A stretch of 64,000 bases of DNA, taken from Hydractinia symbiolongicarpus. Its lineage: Eukaryota > Cnidaria > Hydrozoa > Anthoathecata > Hydractiniidae. The translations under genes and the position numbers were made by a program. The stretch's first letter is position 1; the number at the start of each line of letters is the position of its first letter. The DNA is taken from NCBI RefSeq assembly GCF_029227915.1, contig NC_079879.1, positions 5,332,001-5,396,000 on the forward strand, in the 5' to 3' direction. The notes beneath the pieces were generated by a model. The model worked only from the letters and a program-made list of their open reading frames with translations, ran no database searches and was not told the DNA's origin. Of this stretch, positions 44,836 to 58,803 are shown in pieces.

Positions 44836-47800
44836 TGCCTAGTTAAAATAAAGTCTACTTTTAGTAAGTGTTAAGTTAAACAAAAACAAATAATTATTTA
44901 CCAACTAGACAACTTTTATAAACAATTACGCTCATACTATGAAAAGAAACTACTTTCACCGTATTACGCACTGCTTCAGCAACCTAATTCCCAGTCTATT
45001 TTGCAAAATATGAAAATTATCAGTACGTATGGTGTTTTAGGTTAGAGTAATACAACTTGAGAGTTTGAGAACTAAGTTGTTTGTGCGAAAAACAAAAAAA
45101 TGTTCCACCCAAAAAACAGATGATAAATTCTCTGATATGAAAGTTCTGAAAAATAATCTTCGTTCTAAACTTTTTGCGAGAAATGGGATGAAAAACTATT
45201 TTACAAATAAAAAAGAAAAAAAAGTCTTTACATATAACGAATAAAAATATAGAAACATAAAAAAACGCTGTTATTAAAAACAAAATTATGGATAGATACA
45301 TGTAAAAATGAGAATTAAAAGCTGCATATTCAATCGACAAAAAGTAACAACAAAAAAACTTACCAATGATGCAAAAAAAATCGCTGTTCGTATACAAAAC
45401 TTGAAAATATAAACTCGCTAACAATCGTTCTAGAAACAGGTGATAACTTTCTCAACCTATCAGAAAAAAAATCAAGAGATAATCTTTTAAAACAACACAA
45501 AAAGAATTGAGAGTGAAATCCATAAACATTTTTTTTTTTTTTTATGTTAAGCTTCTATACAGAAATTTTAGAGGATTAATTTCTTTGAAATCAGAGCTAC
45601 TATATATAGTATTGCAATAAAATTACACGCCACTGCTATTTGCATCATTTTACTGAACATCAATCTATTAAATCCTGTCTTCTATTGAGCTAAAATGTAG
45701 CACTCGCATGTTATCAGCATAATTATCACGTTTTTCTACTAACTACCACATACTATTTAAAAGTAGTTTCAGAGTATAGCTTTTAGTTGACAATGATGCA
45801 ACAAAAAAATTTGCATTAAATTGAAAGTAGCAATACGATAAATTTACATTTAAAAAAAATGGACAAAAATATTAACATACATTTTTAGGTTGCCATGGAA
45901 ACAAAAACACGCTGTGCAAACATCCAGATGTGTATTTCACTATCACTTTCACACGCTTCATCTTCTCATTGTCGTAATTGTTCATAAACTTTCACATTTT
46001 TGCATAACAAGATGTACACAGAAACACACACAATGATGTAATCAATATTAGAGTTGATTTGTAATGTTGAACTTGCTGTGTACTCTCACCACTAAGAAAT
46101 GCATGAGGGTTATTTATCACTTAACTGGAACAATATCTCTACAAATCTTTCCCAGAATAAAAGATGCTGATTTCTGTGATTTTTTAAGGATTCAATGATA
46201 AAATGAACTGCATTTAAAGCATGGATTTATATATTTATATATAACTAGTTTAATCAGTTGGAAGTCATTTGGTATTACATATTTGTGTGAACTATCTAGA
46301 GTTACACACATTACATGGAGGATATATTCGCTTACAAAAATATGCATATCGTTGCATTCAAATTTTATTTTTCTAAAAGAATTATAACAAGTATAAAATG
46401 CAAACTATGCGAACCTTATACGATCTTTTACAATGTTGAAATAAAAGTCAAAAAACAACGTAGATTAACGCTGAATTTGTTAGCTGTTTTTAGAATTTGA
46501 TCTTATTTTGTACAAATAGTTATAACTTCAAAACAAAAAAAAAAGAATTACGACGGAGTTCAATCTTGACCTATATAGATCAAAAAAAAATAAATAAATA
46601 AAAATAAAAACCAGCACAGCTATAAGTTTATCTTAAAAATTTTCATAATTTTTCCATTCGGATTTAACTGACAGATTTTTTAGACTTTATGAACAACACA
46701 AATATTATTGAAAAATTACAACGATTAATATCATATTTTTCTTCAAAAAGCTTCATTCTCCAAATATTTTGATATCATATAAAATATCATTCCTTGGCTC
46801 TTCATGTCATCCTTCAAAATTTCATTTATTTGCAGTGAATGCACGACACCAGTATCGCACTTAGTAAGAACAAGTCAAATTCTTTTAGCGTCCCCAAGAC
46901 TGTTGTAGCAGTGTTGTTGTTTTAAAATTTTAACTGGTAATGTTTGACCGTTCCATTGACTGATCTACCAGACACCCACCTAGTAAAAGAAATACAGCAT
47001 AAGTAAATTCACTGTACGTTTAAAAATTGAATCCTGATTTTTTTTCACATTCTCACATGATGGAACCAAAATGCATCTTCATGAAAAACTAACTGAAGAG
47101 GGTAGTAAGAATTGAAAATTCCAAATTTGAGTCTCTGCTAGCCGGAGTTTAGATTATAGTCTATGGTCTCTTTTTCCAAGCAACATTGTTACTAAGAGAT
47201 TTTTTGCATAGGTTTCTAGTGTAACACCACAGGTAAGTAAAAGTTGAAAGTGTTTCGAAAAAAATCTTTTTAACTAGACTAAACTTCTACAGTGGTGTGA
47301 TCTTAAATCACTAAATATTATTTTGAGGACAGCTTCCAATGAGTGCTTCACTAAATGAAATAAGTTTTATATACCCCAGTGTTTCTTACTATGTAAATAC
47401 ACCTTAAATTTGCCTCATTAAACACAATTGAAAAACAGTCAACATTCTGCACTGGAAGCAAATGCTCTGTCACCACAAAGCCACCAATTGCCCTTTGTAC
47501 TATGCAGCTGGTATTTTTGACTGTTTGCATTCCATGTAGGATGTAACAAGTTACTGTTATAATATAACATCAATTTTAATGTAGAGAAATAAAAAAATAA
47601 ATAGACTCGAGCCAGTTTAACTTTAAAAAAAAGGGAATAAACATTCCTGAATTCAAATTTTTTTTACACATGGAAATATCAAAAAGTTGTCATGCTCTTG
47701 CATTAGATCCTTCTTTAAATTTAAAATATAATTAACTTGCCAACGATATACTTGATTTCTTTTGATGACAATTTTCCCATATATGCGAAACAACAGCCAA

Positions 47801-47973
47801 AGTTTGGTTAATCCTTGCATTATTATACTTTTTCTGTTCTAAAGAGAAATCAGGAAAAATATCAAAAATAAACAAAATCTTAAAATACATGCATGCTTTT
47901 CCAGGAAAATCATTTGCCATATGTGCCAAAAGTATGTGTTATAGCATGTTAAGAAGCTTGGGAAGGGAATAGA
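44836..47973. other. Mostly empty; one weak exon candidate
   Basis: AT-rich, including a 45020-45424 minus frame that is Phe/Ile-rich low complexity. On the minus strand at about 47560-47350 there is a ~65-codon open stretch including QRAIGGFVVTEHLLPVQNVD whose composition looks protein-like, but I cannot place splice sites or a family. Confidence 0.3.

Positions 47974-48045
<72 letters not shown>
47974..48045. repeat. (TTA)n microsatellite, 24 units
   Basis: Uninterrupted ATT units. Unlike the array at 49340-49478, no LINE 3' end is recognisable beside it. Confidence 0.95.
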
Positions 48046-49339
48046 GGAATACAACTATAAATACATAAGACAGACAAAACGTAGTGATAGTTATAAATTT
48101 GCTGGACTCTAAGAAAGACCAACATTCTATGAAGCTGTTAAAATACTTTTTAGAAATGTTTCTTAACATAAATAACTAAAGCACATATTTGTTCTGTGCC
48201 ATAAAAAACTAAACTATTACAACTCATGTATGGTGCAATCCAGCAAGATATTAGAAAACCAAGCTGGGGTACAAACTTGGTTGAAAATATATATCATCTA
48301 TGAAAGATCATTGACTGGGTTAAAATATTTTCAATTTAAGCCACTGAGGCAAGAAAACCACTGGGAACATCAGAGTAGGGAATTAAGAGAATAAAAACAG
48401 CAAGTTAGATGTCAATGCAATTGCTTTAGTGCTCACAAAACTATCAACCTTAAGGAAGAAAAAAAATGCAAGTAAAAAAGAAATATACCCTATATTGATT
48501 AAGGATTTACATAAATTAAAAGAGCTGATGTTTTTAATATAAAAATATGTTGAGACAATGATTGGTCAGGAAAGAAGTAGTCATTACATACTAATATATA
48601 TTAGGACTAGTCTTTATCTCACTTTCTGCACTTTTCCCCGTTGGAATTTTTGATAAAGTTACGATTATGCAATAACCCTGTCCATATCTATATTACATTA
48701 CTCACTGTTTGTCTGTAAGCCAATTTAAAAACTGGGGGTTTTATAATTAAAATGCCATTACCATTGCACCTATATAATCATAGTAATAGCCCCCTGTCGA
48801 AGTAAATCTTATTACTCTATGCTAACACATAGGCAAGACTGATGACAGACATTCCCCTGTGGAATTTCACATAGGCTATGCAGGGTCCATAAGGACGTCC
48901 ACATCTTACGCAGGAAGAGTTAGCAAAAATTAAGACAAAAATGTATTTATCAGACATCCTTTACAAAGTACTTTTTGTATTTCTTGTTGATTTATTTGTA
49001 TTTTTAGAGAGAAGAGAGCATTATACAAGTCTTTTTGTTATCTATTTACAGGAGCAGCATTTTGAAAAAAGATATCTTTACTTGTTTTTGCCTAAGGGAA
49101 TTTCTTCTGCTTTTACTGAGCTGAAGCTGAGCTTTCAAGCTTCAACAATCGTAGAAAATATCCTAATTTGTGTTCATATGGACATGGGGTTAACAAAGTG
49201 GATAAGTATGGACAAAGGGGAGAAGGGGTGAAACCATCAAAAAAAAACTGTGTAGCCCCATAATATAAGCAAATCAAACAGACTTTAATTAAATGCACAA
49301 GCTAAAATAAAAAGCAAGTTCTTTGATCAGCATGTGTTA
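48046..49339. other. No gene recognised
   Basis: A 96-codon plus-strand frame (48941-49231) is hydrophobic at first and has no recognisable domain; I do not call it a gene. Confidence 0.4.
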
Positions 49340-51625
<2,286 letters not shown>

Positions 51626-51864
51626 TGTTAAGGAAGTCTACATGAAAATTTTACTAAACTTTCCACACAACTGCATTATCTGTAGTTAAAAATAGTTATC
51701 TTTTAGTATAGTTATCTAGCTATAATGTAACCCTATTTAGTACATCTCTTACACCTAAAAATAGCTGTAAGTATTCTAATACAAAAAAATACATTTTTTT
51801 TAAAATGAAATATCACAAGTAACAGTTTTATTTATTTGTAGAATGAAAAACATATAACCTGATT

Positions 51865-52640
51865 CTTGGAGGAAAGAATACGGAAGGAGAAACAACTTCA
51901 TTTCTGTACGCTTTAAATGTATTGAATTTTCTATTGTTTTTAATTTCAAAAGAATCAGTGCGTGAGGTGCTCGACCGAGTCTTTTTCGCAAAAAATTGAT
52001 CAAATTCCATATTCTCCTTTAATAGGGGCTAACTTTTTTCTACTGAAATCTGACTGTAACACGCTGCAGGCACGTGATATTTGTATGGAAAGTGTGCCTA
52101 ATATAAGACGGTAAACATTGCTATTAAAAACTTCAACAATACGTTTGAAAATGAGCGTTTAACCATGATATTAACCTATTTTTGCAGGCTTGAGTATACC
52201 ACTTTGATCATGAAAAACAATATAGATAGATATGCGCCGGACGAGTGCCGACAAAATGTGTGCTGGATTAATGTTTATTCTAACTAAAGAAATAACTTCT
52301 TATAACAGAACGTCGTTTTAAAACGAGATATAAACTTTTTCTTTTTGTTTACAAAAGTGTCGAGCATGTGCTTCTTCGCTAATTATGTTAACATAAGAAC
52401 AAAAGAAATTTTACCGATTTCAATATGGCTTCTTGTTTTGATAATATTATCAAATTCATCATCAAATTATCTAATTGTTTTTATAACCAATCATAGTTGC
52501 GAATTCTTATTCACGAATAATTTAGTCACATAACCGCCAAAATTTCAAATTAAGTTTCTATACAGACACCTGCTAGAACCTCACGCAGTGTTTCAATAGA
52601 TTTAAAGAGTTGTTTCTCCTTCCGTATTCTTTCCTCCAAG
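51865..52640. mobile_element. Inverted-repeat element, ~776 bp
   Basis: A perfect 32-bp arm (51865-51896, beginning CTTGGAGGAAAGAATACGGA) is inverted at 52609-52640. Weaker matches continue inward (CTTTAAATGTATTGAA against CTTTAAATCTATTGAA; GTGCGTGAGG against CTGCGTGAGG). No transposase ORF lies between. It could be a MITE or a foldback structure; no target duplication was identified. Confidence 0.65.
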
Positions 52641-52777
52641 CCTGATTATATCTTAAATGCACCACATCCAAATGCTTTGTTATTATCAACATGTCATATT
52701 ATCAACAAATACTTATATACTTTATTTGAGCAAATTAATGAGACGCATAATTATTGCAAATTTTCAAAGCTTTTATG

Positions 52778-53341
52778 TTATTTCATGAAATTAACGAGTC
52801 ATAAAATTAAGCAGATTTTCAAAATTTGTGTTAATTTAATGACCATTAATTAAATGCAGTGTTAATTTAAGGACTGTTGATTTTATGACTGGTTAATTGA
52901 AATACTGTTAATTTGGTGACTTTTTTATAATATATTAAAGGTCTAGAAAACATAAAAATACATTTTTTTACAAATACGATAGCTTAACAGTGTTTCTTTT
53001 TTAACAATCACTTTTAAAATAGCTTTTGTATCATCTTCATACTCTGATTTCAGTGGACAATTATCTGAAATCACTTTTTCTTCCAAAGTTTTAACATGTC
53101 TTTTAAAATAATGAAAACTTTTACTTCAATTTCCAAATCGCCTTGTAAAGAGGAGACCGCTTCACCACTGTGGATTAGATTGTTGCTCAAATTTGCATTA
53201 ATTAAATGCCTTTTTGAAATCAACCTTTCTCAAGCGCATTAATTAAATGCCTTTTACAATATAATTTCATTGACCACATTAATTTCATGACCATTAATTT
53301 AATTTGCGTTAATTTCTTGACTGGTTAATTTTATGAAATAA
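52778..53341. mobile_element. ~564-bp MITE-like element
   Basis: The left end TTATTTCATGAAATTAACGA and the right end (reverse) TTATTTCATAAAATTAACCA are inverted repeats. Both subterminal regions repeat TTAATTTAATGACC and TTAATTAAATGC phrases. No ORF inside. Confidence 0.6.
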
Positions 53342-53701
53342 GTTCCATACAAATTTCTTCCGCAAATAATTTCTTTCCTTAAGGTACTATATCTACCATT
53401 TTTTAGAACAGTCAGGGATAAGGTATAATTGAGTGTGCCTTAATTGCAGTATTTGTTTAATGAATGTTTAATTCCATATCAACATACTTTTTAATGTATT
53501 TACCATTTCTTTAAAACTGTTGTTTATACTTCTACGATTTTATTACTGTGATTCTACATAAACCTTTAAATTTAACATGACCTAAAGATTTTTAAACAAA
53601 GAATAAATGTTATACCTCAAACACATCCTTTGATAAGGGAATATCAGAATTACAGAAAAACAGCATCCAATTTTACTTCAAACACAAAACTCTCTTAATT
53701 A
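53342..53701. other. No gene recognised
   Basis: AT-rich spacer ahead of a LINE fragment. Confidence 0.4.
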
Positions 53702-53710
53702 CGGTTTAGT

Positions 53711-54145
53711 ATGGCTGAAGTCCTTCCTGAAAACAGAACCCAGTACGTCTCAGTAAATAGCCACCACTCATGCACCACAAAAGTCACCTCTGGCGTACCA
53801 CAAGGAAGTGTGCTTGGACTGCTCATATTCCTTATCCTTATGGGGGATATTGATTTTTCTTTAAAGGACGCATCACTCTCAAGCTTTGCAGATAATACAA
53901 GACTTACAATGAAGGTTAGCTCTGAAAGTGACATTCAAAAAATGCAAGCAGACCTAAACTCAGTCTACGAATGGAGTAAACAAAACAACATGATGTTCAA
54001 CGATACAAAGTTTGAAATCCTGCAGTACGGAAAAGACCTAGATCTGAAGTCAAAGTCAAAGTACAAAACAACAGCATCAACACAAACCAAAGGTCTTGGG
54101 ATACTAATGACAGATGATGCTAACCTTCAAATCACATATAAATAA
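53711..54145 (+). pseudogene. Reverse transcriptase fragment, truncated
   Basis: The 144-codon frame covers RT motifs from SGVPQGSVLG (the palm strand ahead of the active site) to the thumb side. The catalytic YxDD region reads LMGDIDFS and FADN, lacking the paired aspartates, so the copy is dead even apart from its truncation. Confidence 0.75.
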
Positions 54146-54343
54146 AATCATAGAAAATACAAAAGAACTTACAAGCTGGATTCTTCGAGTCCTTTGATCA
54201 TGATCACCAGAAGTTCTCTTATCACTATGGAAATCCCTTGTCACCCCTAGACTCGAGTACTCCTCTCAACTCTGGTCTCCTGCTAGTAAAGGACAAATCA
54301 AATCAAGGTACTAGAAGCTCTGCAATGGAGATCAACTGTGTAA

Positions 54344-54691
54344 AGATAGATAGATGTGCATATTTTACATGGCTAGCCTCACAAATATCGAGGGATATAC
54401 CCTGTCTATTATTTCCAGGAGGGGCCATGGCGTAGATGGAGAGTCCTAGAGTATTTAATGCTCATTTTGAGGTACGCAGACCCAATTAGAGCCCGCGCTC
54501 TACTAGACAACTCCTGGCAACATCCAACGGCCCACACAGTGTGCCATCTTCCCAATTTCCCTCACATGGCTTGGGTTAACCCGGGGCTATGGTAACATTC
54601 ACTCGCCCATGTTGAATCGCCGTCAAGAGGAATGGAACCCCGGTCTCCCGCACAGAGTACAAGAGCTATAACCACTAATCTACGGCGCCAC
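54344..54691 (-). mobile_element. tRNA-derived SINE, copy 2, inserted in a LINE
   Basis: It matches the copy at 23195-23546 almost base for base (for example GGTACGCAG for GAGCTACGCAG, CTCCTGGCAAC for CTCCCGGCAAC), with the same tRNA-like head at the right end and (ATCT)n tail at the left. It interrupts the LINE at 53702-55098 and is therefore younger than it. Confidence 0.9.
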
Positions 54692-55118
54692 AAACAGAAT
54701 GACTTACAACAACGCACTTAAACAGCTCAAATTGTACTCGTTACAGTGACCACATGAACGATATGAAGTCATATACAGTTGGAAAATAGCTGAAGGCATT
54801 GTCCCAAACCTTCACCCACCCACGCAAACCCATGCAACACAAAGAAAAGGGCATCTCTATCAACTACCACCGGTGCTGAACAATTCCACAAGCTTCGCTA
54901 AACTACACAATAGCTTCCGTTATTAAGCTCCAAGAACCTTCAAGGCCCTGCCCAAGTCTCTAAGAAGCATCACTTCATGTCCAGTCTAAAAGTTTAAAAC
55001 AGCCCTCGGCAAGTTTCTCAAAACTCTCCCAGATGAACCTCTGATCCCCGGGACAAATGAAGCCTTCACCATCACGGATAAAACCGGAACTGGATAAAAC
55101 TCTCGACCCCCCCCCCCC

Positions 55119-55199
55119 ACCTCGTTCCCAGGGCTATTTTTCACTTTTTTAATGTCTGAACACGCTCAAGTTAAAAAAAAGAGCCCTGGGAACGAGGTT
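55119..55199. mobile_element. 81-bp hairpin MITE
   Basis: ACCTCGTTCCCAGGGCT at 55119-55135 is perfectly inverted at 55182-55198 around a T/A-rich loop. A poly(C) run of 13-14 bases precedes it. Short MITEs with this CTCGTTCCCAGGGCTC end are, from memory, common in cnidarian genomes. Confidence 0.8.
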
Positions 55200-55307
55200 G
55201 CCTCCCCTCTAGCTGCGAGAAAACGTGATGATACTTTCACCGTTCAAATAAATAAGATTACAAAATAAATTGCCAGGAGCAAGTAAAAGACGCAGATCGT
55301 GTTATCA

Positions 55308-55598
55308 TCAAGCACCATGCATCATAAAATTAGAGCTTACTTCCTTTTTTAACGAAGTAAAAATTTCATATGGAAATACATAGTTGTTTTTTTTTCTAAG
55401 TTTTGTGTGTTCACAACACGGCTTTTTGTCAGTTTCTTTTTTCAGTTTCGCAATTTTTGCAATCAAATCAATATTAGGTGTGTTTTTCACATGCAGATAG
55501 TCCCCGTTCTTGTGTCGTAAAGTTTCGAGGTTGTATTGCCCATTCATTATTATAATGTTTAAGTTTTTCTGACGAAAATAAATACATACATACATCAC
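55308..55598 (-). CDS. Possible ORF, 79-96 codons, unrecognised
   Basis: The frame includes MNGQYNLETLRHKNGDYLHV (a likely internal start), then LIAKIAKLKKETDKKPCCEH and FPYEIFTSLKKEV. Composition is charged and balanced, unlike the low-complexity chance frames nearby, and acceptor-like TTTTTTAG and TTTCGTCAG lie just upstream. It could be an exon, a small gene or a transposon scrap. No domain is recognised. Confidence 0.3.
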   Translation of the reverse strand: MMYVCIYFRQKNLNIIIMNGQYNLETLRHKNGDYLHVKNTPNIDLIAKIAKLKKETDKKPCCEHTKLRKKNNYVFPYEIFTSLKKEVSSNFMMHGA

Positions 55599-55736
55599 CT
55601 AAAAAAATAAATCAAAAAACAATTAAACATACAATGAAAGATTACCAGAAAGTAAATAAACAAAATTTTCTATCTTAAACAATGACCCAAAACAAGATGG
55701 ATGATTTCTATAGTAACTCCAATGGCTTATATTAAT

Positions 55737-55850
55737 GCAGAAACTTTCGCGAAAACCTTTACATTTCGCGAAAATCGACTTTTTACGAATTTAAGGAGGA
55801 CTATTTTTTGCCTTTAAAACTTTCGCTAATTGATATTACCACGTTATGAT
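55737..55850. mobile_element. Scrap related to the pogo-like element ends
   Basis: GCAGAAACTTTCGCGAAAAC and further AACTTTCGC phrases resemble the terminal and subterminal repeats of the 18747-21044 element. Only about 110 bp is present and no matching second end was found. Confidence 0.5.
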
Positions 55851-56149
55851 TACACACGCACATTATCGATGGGTATACGAAAACCAGAAGCTAAAAAATC
55901 ACATCTTTTATCTATGAAAAGAAAAGGGGAAACTCAATTTGCGCAGAAATAACTTGTGAAGAATTGATGATTTGTGTCCTCAGGTTGACTCGTGGTCCTA
56001 AAGAAATAATTTGCTTGTGATGTATTTTGTAAGGTTGAAAAAACCTGATGATGTATGAATAGAGTTGGGACGGCGATGAATTGTAATTAACTTTTTACTC
56101 TCATTTTAAAAGTGGACAGTTATGTTGCACACCACTAGAAAAAGACGTC

Positions 56150-56655
56150 GTACTACACTCTAATATACAAAGAAATGCATCCCTACTTTGCTTTTATACG
56201 AAGAAATACGCTCTACTACTAAAAAATCCACTCTACTATGCTCTACTACAGCCTACTACACTCTACTACAGGCTACTAAAGGATACTAGGCTCGACTACA
56301 GCCTACTACACTCCACTATGAACTACTACAGCCTACTACACTCTAATACATAGAAACACGCTCTAATACTACGCCCTACTACAGTGTACTACACTCTACT
56401 ACAGAGAAATACGCTTCACTACGCTTTACTACAGGCTACTACACTCTACTACAGGCTACTACACTTTACTACAGAGAAATACGCTCTACTACGGCCTGCT
56501 ACAGAAAATAACGTACTGCCACACACATCGATACGAAAAATTACGCTTTACTACATTCTACTACAAGGAAAGAAAGTGCCTGCTACACTCGCCAACAGAC
56601 ATTGATGCGCCTCACTACAGTGTGCTACAGGAAAATACGCTCCATACTACGCTGT
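56150..56655. repeat. Degenerate (CTACTACA)-based satellite
   Basis: Dozens of CTACTACACTCTACTACAGG and AGAAATACGCTCTACTAC variants follow each other with a 10-bp sub-period and irregular higher-order units. It ends just before SINE copy 3. Confidence 0.85.
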
Positions 56656-56675
56656 TGTTTAGAGTCTATACTATT

Positions 56676-57012
56676 AGATGTGCATATTCTACATGGCTAG
56701 CCTCACAAATATCGAGGGATATACCCTGTCTATTATTTCCAGGAGGGGCCATGGCGTAGATGGAGAGTCCTAGAGTATTTAATGCTCATTTTGAGCTACG
56801 CAGACCCAATTAGAGCCCGCGCTCTACTAGACAACTCCCGGCAACATCCAACGGCCCACACAGTGTGCCATCTTCCCAATTTACCTCACATGGCTTGGGT
56901 TAACCCGGGGCTATGGTAACATTCACTCGCCCATGTTGAATCGCCGTCAAGAGGAATCGAACCCCGGTCTCCCGCACAAAGTACGAAAGCTATAACCACT
57001 AATCTACGGCGC
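56676..57012 (-). mobile_element. tRNA-derived SINE, copy 3
   Basis: It matches the other two copies over the full length, including the tRNA-like head at the right end (B box GGTTCGATTCC). The (ATCT)n tail is reduced to a single unit and the first bases of the head are missing. Confidence 0.9.
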
Positions 57013-57294
57013 TAATCTGTGTGCTAAAAGCAGGGCATATGGAGAATAGGAAATCATTATCTCCACAAGGTTTGGGAAAGTACATAGGTCTAACGCATTT
57101 TGAATATGTTATCTCCTTTATATTCAGAAAGTAATATGTGGATGACTTACCCAACGTTTTTAATCGCATGCCGCGGATTTAATTGCCGAAAAACGCCAGC
57201 TTTCGAAGTCAATTGTTAGTGCTTGGATAAAGACCCGATTGAATTTTTGTTAATTCGTTTCATGGTTGTTATGTGACAGAGGAACACGATCGAT

Positions 57295-57633
57295 GTCTGA
57301 AAAGACACATAATTTAGACGGAGATATTGAACTTGCCGTACAAGAAAGCAGAATTCAACGTCGTTAGTCGTGTGGTGTCAATCTTTATATTATGTGTTTA
57401 TAGTTGTTAAAAAAAAACAAAAAAAAAAACAAAAAAAAAAAGACTTGCAAACTTTGAGGGTTCAAGATCGTCAGAGGAATCGTCCGGGGGGTCCCGAAAT
57501 TGTTGCTTGAAATCTGGGGAGCTTTTACCGTCGCAACGGGTTACGGGGTTTTACTTTATGCAGTTTTTCAGACGGTCCTTTTTTACACTGTTGTAGATGT
57601 TGTGTTTATGGTACGTTAAATTTTTTTTGTAAG
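57295..57633 (+). CDS. Candidate small membrane protein, two exons, unrecognised
   Basis: A short frame starts MSEKTHNLDGDIELAVQESR at 57295 and ends at a TAG that overlaps a GTTAGT donor-like site. About 80 bp on, after a poly(A)-rich stretch, an open frame reads FKIVRGIVRGVPKLLLEIWG then VLLYAVFQTVLFYTVVDVVF before GTACGT. It is amphipathic/hydrophobic with one or two possible membrane segments. A weak acceptor (TTTGAG) would join them in frame. The second stretch has higher GC than its surroundings. No family recognised; the junction is speculative. Confidence 0.3.
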
Positions 57634-57978
57634 ATTTTTTCATTTTTCAATGTTGCCTATACAATTATTTTGATGTAGAAAAGCACTCCTATATACATCG
57701 TTCTTCTCTCTTTTTTTATATAAAAAGCGTTTTTAACAACACTATAATCCCATCAATAATCCTATCAAAAGCCACACACTATCTATAAGCTGCTTGCTAT
57801 ATATAGCTATATCTTGCAAGCTAGCTTTATATTTTGCTCTGCGAAGGATTTATTTCAATCTTTCTACATTAATTCGGGGTCAGAATAGACTGGTTATAGC
57901 GAATTATTAAGTAGTATAGCATTACCTTTAATTATTTTTTTGCAGAGCAGCTTCAGCTAGCTAGCTATGTTTTGCCCA
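57634..57978. other. No gene recognised
   Basis: AT-rich, with TAGCTAGC-type short palindromes. Nothing further seen. Confidence 0.4.
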
Positions 57979-58803
57979 GATGTTTATAAACAGGACAGCC
58001 TGATTAGGTCAGCATGACCAGATTATTATGACGTAGTGACCGGATTATGAACGCTGATTTAATGGCTGGCCAGGCAGGCTGTGATTGGCTTTTTATTTGA
58101 ACTTTTGTGAATGAAATATTGACAAATTATTGTTACAAAATAATGGATTTCGTGCTTTTCTTTCTCTGCAGGATAAAACACCATTGAAAACTAGGCATAG
58201 CGAAAAAAAAACTTGACATTTTTATAAATATAAACTTCTCTTGTGAGTACATTTTAACATAATATACTTTAAAGTAACTAAATTTTCATGGAGGTAGATT
58301 TTGCAGATGGGTGGTTGGCTCATTTTTCATTTTTTCGCGGGAATTGAATTCTGGGGATGACCTAAATTATTCATTTTACTGGAATTAAGTCTGGTGAAAA
58401 GTTATTAAAATCTCAAAATTCATTTTCCACGAAATTTCGTTTCATTTTAGAAAATCTTTGCCACAAAGGGCTATTTGCTTGCCAGAAGTGATACAAATGG
58501 TTTGAAAGCCGCTCAACCCTGATTACATGTTCATTCTATAAGTGAGGAATAAGGTAAAAGTGTATTGAACCCTGCCTGTCTGCCCTGATTATGTTCGTTC
58601 TATAAGTGAGAAATAATATCAGACTGTCGTACATAAGCTGGCCTGGCCTGCCCTGATTATGTTATTTCTATAAGTGAATAATATTTTTAACTGCCGTAGC
58701 TACATAAATGCCAAATAATATTTTTTAACTGTCGTACATATAAGCGGGCCTGTCCTGATTATGTTGCTTCGATTATGTATTTTATCTTTCCTGTTTATAA
58801 ACG
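57979..58803. mobile_element. ~825-bp non-autonomous element with palindromic ends, copy 2 (inverted)
   Basis: It starts TGTTTATAAACAGGACAGCC and ends TTTCCTGTTTATAAACG, the same palindromic caps as copy 1 at 17058-17860, but in reverse orientation. The internal GCCCTGATTATGTTCGTTCT repeats and the central CTTGTGAGTACATTTTA segment match the reverse complement of copy 1. Confidence 0.75.

Larger units (their letters stand above)
53702..55098 (+). mobile_element. LINE fragment of a third family, interrupted by a SINE
   Basis: The first part encodes a reverse transcriptase segment: TTKVTSGVPQGSVLGLLIFL, MGDIDFSLKDASLSSFADNT (with the FADD motif altered to FADN) and LNSVYEWSKQNNMMFNDTKF. It then degrades, with scattered downstream pieces such as NRMTYNNALKQLKLYSLQ after the SINE at 54344-54691. 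It is distinct from the families at 3060 and 14805. The 3' end near 55098 is uncertain. Confidence 0.75.

Noticed and set aside
45020-45424. 134-codon minus-strand frame with apparent membrane segments
   Set aside because: Phe/Ile/Lys-rich low complexity expected from A/T-rich DNA; no splice signals or conserved pattern.
47839-48054. Minus-strand frame with a run of Ile (or Asn in another frame)
   Set aside because: It is the translation of the (TTA)n microsatellite.
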